Positions 48,738 through 57,036 of a stretch of 64,000 nucleotides of DNA are shown one piece after another. Positions within the stretch are counted from its first letter, which is position 1, and every line of letters starts with the position of its first letter. The stretch spans positions 62,001-126,000 of the forward strand of contig CAKQKI010000004.1 of the NCBI GenBank assembly GCA_934248055.1, read 5' to 3'. The notes under the pieces are model-generated. The model ran no database searches and was not told the origin of the DNA. It worked only from the letters and a program-made list of their open reading frames with translations. The stretch comes from an uncultured Clostridia bacterium. GTDB taxonomy: Bacteria; Bacillota; Clostridia; Christensenellales; Borkfalkiaceae. Position numbers and translations under genes: made by a program.

Positions 48738-49583
48738 ATGAAATTTATTAAAATGCAGGCTCTCGGCAATGATTTTATTATAATAAACGGCTTTATCGAA
48801 ACTATATCTTCGCCCGAAAAACTTGCCGTTTTTATACTCGACAGAAAAAAAGGCGCGGGCGCAGACGGACTTATAATACTGTTAAAAAGCGATAACGCCG
48901 ACGCAAAAATGCGCGTTTTCAACCCCGACGGCTCGGAAGCCGAAGCCTGCGGAAACGGCGTAAGATGCGCCGTTTTATATCTTAGTAAAGAGTTGGGCGC
49001 GAACAAAAAAAACTATTTGATAGAAACTCCCGGCGGAACGGTAAGAGCAAAATTGTTTACCGATAAGCGCGGCGTCGTAAAAATAGAAGCGATTATTCCC
49101 GTTGCGACTACCGAACCTAAAAAAGCAGGTCTTAACTCTTCGATTGAAATTCTCGGCAAAGAAAAAATAATTGCGGGCGAAAAGGTCAAATTGTCGTGCG
49201 TGGGAACGGGCAATCCCCACGCCGTGATAGAAGGCTACGATTTAAACGGAGATAAATGCGAAAAGATATATAATTTTATAAACGAATGCGGTTTGTTTGA
49301 AAAGGGCGCGAACGTGGAATTTATAAAATACGAAAACGGCGTTCTGAATATGCGCGTTTTCGAGCGCGGCGCGGGCGAAACTCTCGCTTGCGGTACGGGC
49401 GCGTGCGCGGCTGTTTATTCTCTTTATAAACGCGGAATTATAAAAGAAAACAAAAGCGTTGCGGTGAATATGAAGGGCGGCAGTTTAAAAGTGAGTATCG
49501 TTAAAGGCTTGCCGAGACTTACGGGAAGCGCGGAATTTTGCTATAAAGGAGAGATTTATGTATCCGACAGACGCAATCGGTAA
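48738..49583 (+). CDS. dapF: Diaminopimelate epimerase
   Basis: Converts LL-DAP to meso-DAP for peptidoglycan and lysine; a cofactor-independent two-Cys racemase, 281 residues. Both catalytic Cys motifs are present: AEACGNGVRCAV (~res 70-81) and ETLACGTGACAAV (~213-225). MQALGNDFIIING is the family start. The last 26 bases overlap the DapL-type aminotransferase gene, so the two enzymes acting in sequence on LL-DAP are translationally coupled. The start codon lacks an SD and lies at the predicted transcription start. Confidence 0.95.
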   Translation: MKFIKMQALGNDFIIINGFIETISSPEKLAVFILDRKKGAGADGLIILLKSDNADAKMRVFNPDGSEAEACGNGVRCAVLYLSKELGANKKNYLIETPGGTVRAKLFTDKRGVVKIEAIIPVATTEPKKAGLNSSIEILGKEKIIAGEKVKLSCVGTGNPHAVIEGYDLNGDKCEKIYNFINECGLFEKGANVEFIKYENGVLNMRVFERGAGETLACGTGACAAVYSLYKRGIIKENKSVAVNMKGGSLKVSIVKGLPRLTGSAEFCYKGEIYVSDRRNR

Positions 49584-50715
49584 AGATTATCTGTTTACCG
49601 CAATCGGTAACGCCAAAGCGCGGCACGAAAAAATTACGGGCAGAAAGGCGTTGAGTTTAGGTATAGGCGACTGCACTTTACCTATACCCGAAATCGCCGC
49701 AAAGGCAATGAAAACCGCGTCTGACGAACTGAAAACGGAAAGCGGTTTTCGCGGTTATTCAAAAAGCGCGGGCTACGATTTTTTAAAAGAAAAAATAATT
49801 TTCGAATACTCTTTGAAAGGGGTTAAAATCGATAAAGACGAAATATTTATAAACGACGGCGCGAAAAGCGAACTTTTAAGGCTTGCCGTTTTGTTTTCGG
49901 GCGGCAAACGCGCTCTCGTTCCGTGTCCCGTTTATCCCGTTTACGAAAACACCGCAAGAATTTGCAAAAACAGCGTGGCTTATCTTTTCGGCAACGAAAA
50001 AAACGGTTTTCTTCCGGACGATATTATACCGTCTGACGTGATTTACATTTGTTCGCCAAATAATCCTACGGGAGAAGTATATAGCGAAAATTCCTTGAAA
50101 AAGTTATTCAAAAAGGCGGCTGAATATAATTCCGCGATAGTGTTTGACGGTGCGTATACGTGCTTTATAAACGGAAATCTTTTCGAAACCGTTTATAATA
50201 TAGAAAACTCGCGCGAAAGAGTTATCGAAGTGCATTCTTTTTCGAAAAGCGCGTCTTTTACGGGCGTAAGATGCGGCTTTACGGTTATTCCGAAAGAAAA
50301 TCCGCTGAACGCTTCGTTAAAATTACTTTACGATACGGGTTTTAACGGCGTAAGTTATATCACTCAGCGCGGCGCGGAAGCGTTGTTTTCGGAAAAAGGC
50401 AAGGAAAGCGTTCGGAAAAACGTGGAAAAAGTCCTTGAAAATTCAAAATATATAAAAAACGAGATGAGCAAAATATCCGAACGCGTTTACGGCGGCGAAA
50501 AATCGCCTTACGTTTTTGCAAAAACGCCGCGCGGTATGAATTCGGAAGATTTTTTCAGGTATCTTCTCGATAAATATTCGGTTGTAGCCGTTTACGGTTC
50601 GGGATTCGGAAAGGGCGGTGAAAATTATATGCGTTACTCCGCGTTCGGCAGCCCCGAAACGGTTAAAGAATGCGTAAAGCGAATAATTTCGGCGTATTCC
50701 CGTCTTACGTTGTAA
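49558..50715 (+). CDS. dapL: LL-diaminopimelate aminotransferase (DapL-type)
   Basis: PLP-dependent fold-type I aminotransferase, 385 residues. It opens with a DapL-like LSLGIGDCTLPIPE and GFRGYSKSAG; CSPNNPTGEVY (~res 160) and the Schiff-base Lys in VHSFSKSASFTGVRCGF (~225) are clear. DapL converts tetrahydrodipicolinate directly to LL-DAP, bypassing the succinyl or acetyl branches, and is found in many anaerobes. Adjacency to and overlap with dapF support this over a generic aspartate aminotransferase. ATG 49558 has AAAGGAGAG. No dapA/dapB is visible in this window. Confidence 0.88.
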   Translation: MYPTDAIGKDYLFTAIGNAKARHEKITGRKALSLGIGDCTLPIPEIAAKAMKTASDELKTESGFRGYSKSAGYDFLKEKIIFEYSLKGVKIDKDEIFINDGAKSELLRLAVLFSGGKRALVPCPVYPVYENTARICKNSVAYLFGNEKNGFLPDDIIPSDVIYICSPNNPTGEVYSENSLKKLFKKAAEYNSAIVFDGAYTCFINGNLFETVYNIENSRERVIEVHSFSKSASFTGVRCGFTVIPKENPLNASLKLLYDTGFNGVSYITQRGAEALFSEKGKESVRKNVEKVLENSKYIKNEMSKISERVYGGEKSPYVFAKTPRGMNSEDFFRYLLDKYSVVAVYGSGFGKGGENYMRYSAFGSPETVKECVKRIISAYSRLTL

Positions 50716-50784
50716 GTTATTTAAATTCCGATTAAAAATCGCCGATTTTTCCGCGTTTTATTATTATTTTAGGCCGTGCGGCAT

Positions 50785-50801
50785 ACCATAAAATATGGTA
50801 A
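50785..50801 (+). promoter_or_regulatory. Hairpin enclosing the cwlD start codon
   Basis: TACCAT, loop AAAAT, ATGGTA: the ATG start is the first half of the 3' arm. There is no SD upstream. Confidence 0.5.
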
Positions 50802-51493
50802 TAAAATTTGATAAAAAAGCGTTTTTGGCAATTGTCGCCGCGCTTTTTATGTCGGCAACCGTTCTTATAATTCCGACTATAAAAGTCGGCGCAAACGAAA
50901 ATAAAGTTATCGTTATCGACGCGGGTCACGGCGGAATAGACGGCGGGGCGACGGGCGTTAATACCAAAACCCCCGAAAGCGTTCTTAATCTCGACGTTTC
51001 TATGAGATTGAAAAAACTATTTCTCGATAACGGTTACACCGTGTTTTTAACCCGCGAAACGGACGACGGCTTGTACGGCGACGAAACCGACGGCTTTAAA
51101 AAACGCGACCTTAAAGCGCGCGTTGAATTTGCAAAAAAGCATTGCGCCGATATTTTTATATCGGTGCATATGAACAAATATCTGAAAAAAACGCGCAGGG
51201 GAGCGCAGGTTTTTTATAAGGCGGGGAACGAAAAAAGCGAAACGCTTGCGGCGTGCGTTCAGGAAAAACTGAACGCGATGAAACGCGCGGCGCGGAGTTG
51301 CTCGCCGCTGAAAGGCGATTATTACCTTCTGAATATGCTCGACTGCGCGGCGATTATTGCCGAATGCGGTTTTTTATCCAGCCCCGAAGACGAAAAACTT
51401 CTTTTGGACGAAACGTACAGACAGGAACTTGCCGACGCCGTTTTTAACGGAGTAAAAGCGTATGCCGATAAAAATATCTCCAAACGCTTGTAA
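50795..51493 (+). CDS. cwlD: N-acetylmuramoyl-L-alanine amidase, CwlD type
   Basis: Zinc amidase (Amidase_3) that removes peptides from peptidoglycan; CwlD-type enzymes prepare muramic-delta-lactam in the spore cortex. It has 232 residues with an N-terminal signal/anchor helix (AFLAIVAALFMSATVLIIP). Zn and catalytic blocks: VIDAGHGGIDGGATG (His, ~45), the Glu in PESVLNLDVSM (~65), FISVHMNKY (His, ~123) and the catalytic Glu in IIAECGFLSSPEDE (~195). Single-domain size fits CwlD rather than a vegetative autolysin with binding repeats. The start lacks an SD and lies in a hairpin. Confidence 0.85.
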   Translation: MVIKFDKKAFLAIVAALFMSATVLIIPTIKVGANENKVIVIDAGHGGIDGGATGVNTKTPESVLNLDVSMRLKKLFLDNGYTVFLTRETDDGLYGDETDGFKKRDLKARVEFAKKHCADIFISVHMNKYLKKTRRGAQVFYKAGNEKSETLAACVQEKLNAMKRAARSCSPLKGDYYLLNMLDCAAIIAECGFLSSPEDEKLLLDETYRQELADAVFNGVKAYADKNISKRL

Positions 51494-51516
51494 ATATAAC
51501 GAACTTATGATAAAAT
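51488..51516 (+). promoter_or_regulatory. Promoter for mrnC and downstream genes
   Basis: TTGTAA, a 17-bp spacer and TAAAAT. The -35 overlaps the last codons of cwlD. Confidence 0.6.
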
Positions 51517-51552
51517 ATATTTATCGTGCGCGCGGCGCGCGGATTTAACTAT

Positions 51553-51966
51553 ATGTTTATGTTTAATTTGAACGACAAACTCGAAAAATCGCGAGTGCGG
51601 CAGTTTTCGCCGATAACTCTCGCGTTCATAGGCGACGCGGTATATTCTCTTTTCATTCGTGAAAAACTCGTTTTCAAAGCGGACGACAAAGGCGCGGTTT
51701 TAAACAAAAAAACGGCTGAAATCGTTTGCGCGAAAGCGCAGGCGGATTATATCGAAAGCATTATGGATATACTCACGGACGACGAGAAAGACGTGTATCG
51801 CCGCGCCCGCAACGCGAAAAAGGGAACGCGCGCCAAAAGCGCGTCCGTTTCGGAATACAATAAGTCGACGGGCTTTGAAGCGGTCGTGGGGTATCTTTAT
51901 ATGTCGGGCGAAATCGCAAGACTTAACTATTTACTTAATTTAAAGGACGATAACGATGAAAATTGA
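51553..51966 (+). CDS. mrnC: Mini-ribonuclease III
   Basis: Small RNase III-domain enzyme without a dsRNA-binding domain, which trims the ends of 23S rRNA precursor in Firmicutes. About 137 residues. The catalytic-domain signature ITLAFIGDAVYSLFIREKL is near the N terminus, and STGFEAVVGYLYM supplies the second acidic block. I prefer ATG 51553 (another in-frame ATG at 51559 is possible). The order mrnC-rlmB-sigH matches B. subtilis and supports the call. The stop overlaps the rlmB start by 11 bases. Confidence 0.9.
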   Translation: MFMFNLNDKLEKSRVRQFSPITLAFIGDAVYSLFIREKLVFKADDKGAVLNKKTAEIVCAKAQADYIESIMDILTDDEKDVYRRARNAKKGTRAKSASVSEYNKSTGFEAVVGYLYMSGEIARLNYLLNLKDDNDEN

Positions 51967-52696
51967 AGGAAGAAACGCCGTTGCGGAACTTATAAAAACG
52001 GATAAAACGATTGATAAAATATTAGTGCAGAACGGAATGAGGGACGAGCCTTCGCGTACGCTCGTGAAAGAAGCGGTGAAACGCGGTTTTAAGGTTCAGT
52101 ATTCCGAAAAAGCAATTCTCGACAAAGAAAGCGAAACCCGCCGTCATCAAGGATTTATAGCGTACGTTTCGGATTACGTTTACGCCGAAACGGAAGATCT
52201 TATAGCCGCGTGCGAAAATAAAAACGATTCTTTAATCGTCGTTCTCGACGGCGTTGAAGACGTTCATAATTTAGGCAGTATCGCAAGAGTTTGCGAATGT
52301 GCGGGAGCAGACGGTCTTATCATAGGCAAAAGAAGAAGCGCGCAGATAAACGAAACGGTTATGCGCATATCCGAAGGCGCCTGCAATCACCTTAAAACGG
52401 CAAGGGTAACGAATATAAATCAGACGCTTGACCAACTTAAAAAAGCGGGATTCTGGTGTTACGCTCTCGAAGTGGGCGGCGACGAAATAACGAAAACGAA
52501 TTTAACGGGTAAAACCGTTCTGGTAGTCGGCGGAGAAGACACGGGCGTAAACAGGCTTACAAAAGAAAAGTGCGACGGCGTGGTGTCGATAAAAATGCAG
52601 GGCAAGGTAAACTCGCTGAACGCGTCGGTGGCGTGCGGCGTGGCGGTGTTCGAAGTCATGCGCCAGCGCGACGCGAAAACAAGCGGAAGAATTTAA
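51956..52696 (+). CDS. rlmB: 23S rRNA (guanosine-2251-2'-O)-methyltransferase, TrmH/SpoU family
   Basis: SPOUT-class 2'-O-ribose methyltransferase, 246 residues. An N-terminal L30e-like substrate-binding domain (IEGRNAVAELIKTD) is followed by the knotted SAM domain: VVLDGVEDVHNLGSIARVCE with the catalytic Asn/Arg (~103), VLVVGGEDTGVNRLTKE (~180) and MQGKVNSLNASVACGVAVFE (~210). The N-terminal domain and mrnC neighbour favour RlmB over TrmH or RlmH. Part of the mrnC-rlmB-sigH run with tight spacing. Confidence 0.9.
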   Translation: MKIEGRNAVAELIKTDKTIDKILVQNGMRDEPSRTLVKEAVKRGFKVQYSEKAILDKESETRRHQGFIAYVSDYVYAETEDLIAACENKNDSLIVVLDGVEDVHNLGSIARVCECAGADGLIIGKRRSAQINETVMRISEGACNHLKTARVTNINQTLDQLKKAGFWCYALEVGGDEITKTNLTGKTVLVVGGEDTGVNRLTKEKCDGVVSIKMQGKVNSLNASVACGVAVFEVMRQRDAKTSGRI

Positions 52697-52697
52697 T

Positions 52698-53279
52698 ATG
52701 CCTGACGATAAAACGACCGTAGCCGCGGCGGACGAAAAACTCGTTCTCGATTATCGGAGCGGTAACTCCGCGGCGTTCGACGAACTTTATGCCCGTTACG
52801 GAAAACTCGTAAAGTTTTATTCCCGCAACCTTTTTCTTCTCGGCGCAGAGAACGAAGACTTGTTGCAGGAAGGAATGCTCGGGCTTATAAAAGCCGTGAA
52901 CGGATACAGGGAAGACAGCGGCGTAAAATTCATTACGTACGCTCAGGCGTGTATAAAATCAAGCCTTATAAACGCGGTTAAAAAATATTCAAGCGGAAAA
53001 AGCAGTCCTTTGAACAACAGCGTTTCGCCTGAAATTCTCGATAAAACGGGGCTTTTCGCGCAGACGCCTGAGGATATAGTTTTATCTACCGAGCGCGACA
53101 CCGAACTAAGGCGCAGGATTTACGACGCGCTTTCAAAAAACGAAATCATAATTTTAAATATGTATCTTGAAGGGCTGTCGTATTCCGAAATCGCGGCGGC
53201 GATAAACAAGAATATCAAGTCGGTTGACAACGCGCTTTCGCGGGCGCGCAAAAAAATAATCAAATTAACGGTGGAGTAA
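52698..53279 (+). CDS. sigH: Sigma-70 family factor, SigH (sigma-30) type
   Basis: 193-residue alternative sigma factor with regions 2 and 4 only. Region 2: EDLLQEGMLGLIKAVNGYRE and VKFITYAQACIKSSLINAV. Region 4: YLEGLSYSEIAAAINKNIKSVDNALSRARKKI as the helix-turn-helix. The length, region 2 pattern and position after mrnC-rlmB match SigH, which in B. subtilis switches on early sporulation and post-exponential genes. One base after rlmB and one base before dnaX, so it is embedded in a housekeeping operon. Confidence 0.85.
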   Translation: MPDDKTTVAAADEKLVLDYRSGNSAAFDELYARYGKLVKFYSRNLFLLGAENEDLLQEGMLGLIKAVNGYREDSGVKFITYAQACIKSSLINAVKKYSSGKSSPLNNSVSPEILDKTGLFAQTPEDIVLSTERDTELRRRIYDALSKNEIIILNMYLEGLSYSEIAAAINKNIKSVDNALSRARKKIIKLTVE

Positions 53280-53280
53280 T

Positions 53281-55173
53281 ATGTCGTATCTGGCAATTTA
53301 CAGGCGTTTCCGCCCCGTAACTTTTGACGAAGTTATCGGGCAGGACGCGATAGTCAAAACGCTTTCAAATCAGATAAAAACCGATAGAATCGGACACGCG
53401 TATCTTTTTTCGGGAGCGCGCGGCACGGGCAAAACAACGCTTGCCAAAATTTTTGCAAAGGCGGTGAATTGTTTGTCGAACGTAAACGGTTCTCCCTGCG
53501 GCGAATGCGCGGCGTGCAAGGCTCTTGCGGATCCATCGAACATAGATATTATCGAAATGGACGCGGCTTCCAACAACAAAGTCGAAAACGTGCGCGACAT
53601 AAGAGAAAGCGTTCAGTATCCGCCCGCAACGGTGAAATACAAGGTTTATATTATCGACGAAGTTCACATGCTCACCACCGAAGCGTTCAACGCGCTTTTA
53701 AAAACTTTGGAAGAACCGCCGAAGCACGCTATTTTCATTCTTGCCACAACAGAGCCGCACAAACTTCCCGCAACTATTTTATCGCGTTGCATGCGCTTCG
53801 ATTTCAGACTCGTTCCAACGAAAACGATTGCGGAAAGAATTTCGCTTATTTACGACGAACTCGGTAAAAAATACACGCCCGACGCCGTTACGGCAATCGC
53901 AAAGGCGGGCGAAGGCAGCGTGAGAGACGCTCTTTCGGTTGCCGATCTTTGCGTTTCGGTGGGCGAAAAAGAACTTACTTATAACGACGTTTTAACCGTT
54001 CTCGGGGCAACCGATTATCATAAAACGGACTCGCTTATATCGAGCGTTCTACGCGGCGATACGGGTAAAACTCTCGAAATAACCGAAGAACTTTCAATGC
54101 TCGGAAAATCGGTGGGGCTTCTTGCGAAAGACGCGCTTTTATACGTGCGCGACCTGCTCGTTGCAAAAACGTGCGACGACGCGCGCGAAATTCTCGCTCT
54201 TCCCGAAGACAGGTTTTTAACTCTTGAAAAAACCGCTTCTCTTGCAGACGAACACAGGCTTTTAAGAGTTTTGGAACTGTTGTCGGGAACGGAAAATTCT
54301 TTAAGATATTCCACTCAGCCGCGCGCGGTTTTCGAGTCGATACTCGTAAAAGCGGCGATGCCCGAAAACGATTACGATCAGGACGCGCTTTGTTCACGCG
54401 TTGCCGCGCTTGAAAAAGGCGGCGTTTCGGCAAGCGGCGAATTCGGCGAAAATCGCATAAAAGAGATAGAAAACAAACTTGAAAAGTTTAATGATTTTCA
54501 TAAAGAAAACGAGATTATCCGCGAACTTAAAGAAAAAATTTCCGCCCTTGAAAAAGAGATAGAAAAGTTGAAAGAATCGGGCGGCAACGGCGGAATTTCA
54601 GATACTTTTAAAGAAAACGTAACTAACGAGAAAAAATCTTTTAACGATGAATTTATTCCCGACGAGCCCTGTGAAGACGGCGGATTTTATTTCAGCGGCA
54701 ACGGCGTCGAAAAAATTGCCCCCGACCGTTCCGAAAAAAAGGAAAACGACGGCAATTTTACGGCGGAAAAGGAAAGCGGCATTAAAAAAGAAGAGAGCGA
54801 AGTCACTCCGCTTCCGTCTTTTGAAAAGAAACAGGTCGTTGATAATCCTGCGGTTAAAACCGCGGGCGCGAACGGACGAAAAATCTGGGGTACGCTCGTA
54901 AGGCGGCTCAGAACGATGCCCGGAAAAACGGTTTTATGGGTAGCGTGTCAGGAAATGACGGCGGAAGTTTCGGGTAACACGATTATAATAAACGCGGGCG
55001 GCGAAACGGAACGCAATTTGCTTTCAAAACCCGAAAATATGGAAACGATATCGTCGATAATCGGCGAATTCGGCGCGTTCAATATAACTTTTGCGGGCGA
55101 TAAAGCGGACGACGGTAACGCCGCCGCCAAAGCGGCAGAATTTTTCGGCGACGTTGCCGAAATAAAACAATAA
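53281..55173 (+). CDS. dnaX: DNA polymerase III subunit tau/gamma
   Basis: Clamp-loader subunit, 630 residues in the full-length (tau) reading. Walker A is GARGTGKT (45-52); a zinc knuckle uses Cys64, 73, 76 and 79; the DEAD-like Walker B is IIDEVHML (~122); sensor 1 is LATTEPHKLPATILSRC. Domain III ends near residue 370, followed by an acidic, low-complexity linker and a C-terminal domain (~530-630, IWGTLVRRLRTMPGKTVLW). The linker contains the in-frame heptamer A_AAA_AAG at 54735-54741; a -1 shift there would end at TAA 54783-54785, giving ~501 residues. ybaB and recR follow in the conserved order. Confidence 0.95.
   Translation: MSYLAIYRRFRPVTFDEVIGQDAIVKTLSNQIKTDRIGHAYLFSGARGTGKTTLAKIFAKAVNCLSNVNGSPCGECAACKALADPSNIDIIEMDAASNNKVENVRDIRESVQYPPATVKYKVYIIDEVHMLTTEAFNALLKTLEEPPKHAIFILATTEPHKLPATILSRCMRFDFRLVPTKTIAERISLIYDELGKKYTPDAVTAIAKAGEGSVRDALSVADLCVSVGEKELTYNDVLTVLGATDYHKTDSLISSVLRGDTGKTLEITEELSMLGKSVGLLAKDALLYVRDLLVAKTCDDAREILALPEDRFLTLEKTASLADEHRLLRVLELLSGTENSLRYSTQPRAVFESILVKAAMPENDYDQDALCSRVAALEKGGVSASGEFGENRIKEIENKLEKFNDFHKENEIIRELKEKISALEKEIEKLKESGGNGGISDTFKENVTNEKKSFNDEFIPDEPCEDGGFYFSGNGVEKIAPDRSEKKENDGNFTAEKESGIKKEESEVTPLPSFEKKQVVDNPAVKTAGANGRKIWGTLVRRLRTMPGKTVLWVACQEMTAEVSGNTIIINAGGETERNLLSKPENMETISSIIGEFGAFNITFAGDKADDGNAAAKAAEFFGDVAEIKQ
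54735..54741 (+). promoter_or_regulatory. Candidate -1 frameshift slippery heptamer in dnaX
   Basis: A_AAA_AAG in the zero frame (codons GAA AAA AAG), the same heptamer used in E. coli dnaX. The -1 frame continues for 14 codons and then stops at TAA 54783. I do not see a strong downstream hairpin or an upstream SD-like stimulator. Confidence 0.5.
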
Positions 55174-55224
55174 AGTAGTTCCCGCGCGGCGCAATTAAAA
55201 AGAAAGCGGGAAAAGGGAGATAAT

Positions 55225-55560
55225 ATGGCAGGTTATAAAGGCGGTTTCGGCGGCTTCGGCGGCGGAAATCAGATGCAGCAACTTATGAAACAGGCTCAGA
55301 AAATGCAGGCTGAAATGCAAAAGGCGCAGGAAGAACTCGAAGAAGCGGAAATCGAAGGCTCTGCGGGCGGCGGCGCGGTTTCGGTAGTTATGAACGGCAA
55401 AAAAATCGTGCAGTCGGTTACCATCGACCCCGAAGCCGTCGACGCCGAAGATATCGAAATGCTCGAAGACCTTATTCTCGCCGCTCTTAACGACGGGTAT
55501 AAAAAAGCCGAAGAAATTTCAAAATCGAAACTCGGCGGCGCGGGAGGTCTGACCTTTTAA
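55225..55560 (+). CDS. ybaB: YbaB/EbfC nucleoid-associated protein
   Basis: Small dimeric DNA-binding protein, 111 residues: a Gly-rich N terminus (GGFGGFGGGNQMQQLMKQ), a Gln/Met-rich helix (AQKMQAEMQKAQEELEEAEI), a beta core with GGGAVSVVMNGKKIVQSVTI, then LEDLILAALNDGYKKAEE. It always sits between dnaX and recR in this gene order. SD AGGGAG. Its stop overlaps the recR start. Confidence 0.95.
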   Translation: MAGYKGGFGGFGGGNQMQQLMKQAQKMQAEMQKAQEELEEAEIEGSAGGGAVSVVMNGKKIVQSVTIDPEAVDAEDIEMLEDLILAALNDGYKKAEEISKSKLGGAGGLTF

Positions 55561-56153
55561 TGAGCGTTTTTATAGAGCCGATAGGTAAACTTATCAACTC
55601 TTTTACAAAACTTTCGGGAGTCGGCGCGAAATCGGCGCAAAGATTTGCGTTCGACGTTATCAATATGTCTGAAGAAGAAGCCGAAAAATTCGCGGCAAGT
55701 ATTATCGACTGCAAGAAAAAAATCCGTTTTTGCAATATATGCGGCAATTATACGGATAAAGACGTGTGCGATATATGCAAAACCCGTTCGCACGAAACGG
55801 TTTGCGTAGTAAAAGAACCCAAAGACGTTATCGCGATGGAAAAAATTCACGAGTACGGCGGAGTATATCACGTTTTGCACGGCACGCTTAAACCGAGCGA
55901 AAATATCGGACCTAAAGATATAGACGTAGAAGGGCTTAAACGCAGAATTACGACGGAAGGGGTAAAAGAAGTGATTATGGCAACGAACCCCGATTACGAC
56001 GGCGAAATTACGGCGATGTACGTTTCGAGCGTTATAAAACCGCTCGGCGTCAAGGTTACGCGGCTTGCGCACGGCATACCCGTGGGCAGCGATATAGAAT
56101 ATACCGACGAAGTCACTTTAACCCGCGCTTTCGTAGACAGAAAAGAAATGTAA
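55560..56153 (+). CDS. recR: Recombination protein RecR
   Basis: DNA repair protein that acts with RecF/RecO to load RecA on gaps. It has 197 residues: an N-terminal helix-hairpin-helix (LSGVGAKSAQRFAF), a four-Cys zinc finger (CNICGNYTDKDVCDIC) and a TOPRIM domain (VCVVKEPKDVIAMEKI; ATNPDYDGEITAMYV). HGIPVGSDIEYTDEVTL near the end is diagnostic. Last member of dnaX-ybaB-recR. Confidence 0.97.
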   Translation: MSVFIEPIGKLINSFTKLSGVGAKSAQRFAFDVINMSEEEAEKFAASIIDCKKKIRFCNICGNYTDKDVCDICKTRSHETVCVVKEPKDVIAMEKIHEYGGVYHVLHGTLKPSENIGPKDIDVEGLKRRITTEGVKEVIMATNPDYDGEITAMYVSSVIKPLGVKVTRLAHGIPVGSDIEYTDEVTLTRAFVDRKEM

Positions 56154-56158
56154 AACGT

Positions 56159-56860
56159 ATGAAAAAGCGCGTTGATAAAATATTTTCGGAGCGCGGCGTT
56201 CTGTCGCGCAGCGAATGCGAAAGGGCGGTAAAGAAAAAAGAAATAGCGGTTGACGGAATAACCGTTAAAAGTCCGTCCGAAAAGGTCGAAGAAACAGCCG
56301 AAATTTCGTATAAAGGCGAAATTTTGCGCGCCGAAAAATTTTCGTATATAATGCTCAACAAACCGCAGGGCGTAGTGAGCGCGAGCAAAGACGGTAATTT
56401 TCCCGTCGTTACCGACATTCTGCCCGACGATTTAAAGCGCGACGGACTTTTTCCGTGCGGCAGGCTCGATAAAGATACCGAAGGTCTTGTTATCTTAACG
56501 AACGACGGCGAATCGGCGCACCGAAGACTTTCCCCGAAAAATCACGTGGAAAAGGTTTACTTTTTCACTGCTGCCGAACCGCTTACGGAAGACGCGCTGA
56601 ATAAAATCCGCGCGGGAGTTATGCTTAAAGACGGCTTTGTTACCAAGCCTTGCAAAATAGTTTTAAAAGGCGATAATTGCGGCGAAATAACCCTTACGGA
56701 AGGAAAGTATCACGAAATAAAGCGTATTTTCGGCGCGCTTGGCAATAAAATAACTTATCTTAAAAGAATATCTTTCGGCGGCATTGCGCTCGACGATACT
56801 CTCGGAAGCGGCGAAGCGCGTCGGCTTACGCCCGAAGAAGTTAAACTTTTTACGGAATAA
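56159..56860 (+). CDS. 16S/23S rRNA pseudouridine synthase, RsuA/RluB family
   Basis: 233 residues: an N-terminal S4 RNA-binding domain (KRVDKIFSERGVLSRSECERAV) then a pseudouridine synthase core with GRLDKDTEGLVILTNDG, containing the catalytic Asp (~105), and EGKYHEIKRIFGALGNKI. The compact size and GRLDKDTEGL motif favour the RsuA branch (16S position 516) over RluB/RluE, but this cannot be settled here. It starts six bases after recR with no obvious SD, so it probably belongs to the same operon. Confidence 0.88.
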   Translation: MKKRVDKIFSERGVLSRSECERAVKKKEIAVDGITVKSPSEKVEETAEISYKGEILRAEKFSYIMLNKPQGVVSASKDGNFPVVTDILPDDLKRDGLFPCGRLDKDTEGLVILTNDGESAHRRLSPKNHVEKVYFFTAAEPLTEDALNKIRAGVMLKDGFVTKPCKIVLKGDNCGEITLTEGKYHEIKRIFGALGNKITYLKRISFGGIALDDTLGSGEARRLTPEEVKLFTE

Positions 56861-56870
56861 CCGTTTTATC

Positions 56871-56926
56871 ATTGCGTTTAAACACGGTCACTTGCGGCTA
56901 TCCATAAGCGATTGCGTTTAAACACG
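56871..56926. repeat. Two 16-bp direct repeats before the polysaccharide-control operon
   Basis: ATTGCGTTTAAACACG at 56871-56886 and 56911-56926, exactly 40 bp apart, just upstream of the -35 at 56955. Possible regulator binding sites. Confidence 0.55.
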
Positions 56927-56954
56927 CTAAAAACGCCGCTTTTTATAAAATTAC

Positions 56955-56984
56955 TTGACTAAACGACGCTTTTAGTAGTAAAAT
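56955..56984 (+). promoter_or_regulatory. Promoter of the Wzz/Wzc/CpsB-type operon
   Basis: TTGACT, an 18-bp spacer and TAAAAT, 53 bases before the ATG at 57037. Confidence 0.65.
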
Positions 56985-57036
56985 GAATACGGCTGATAAT
57001 AAACGTTATTGCCAAATCAACTTAAACGGAGAAATT

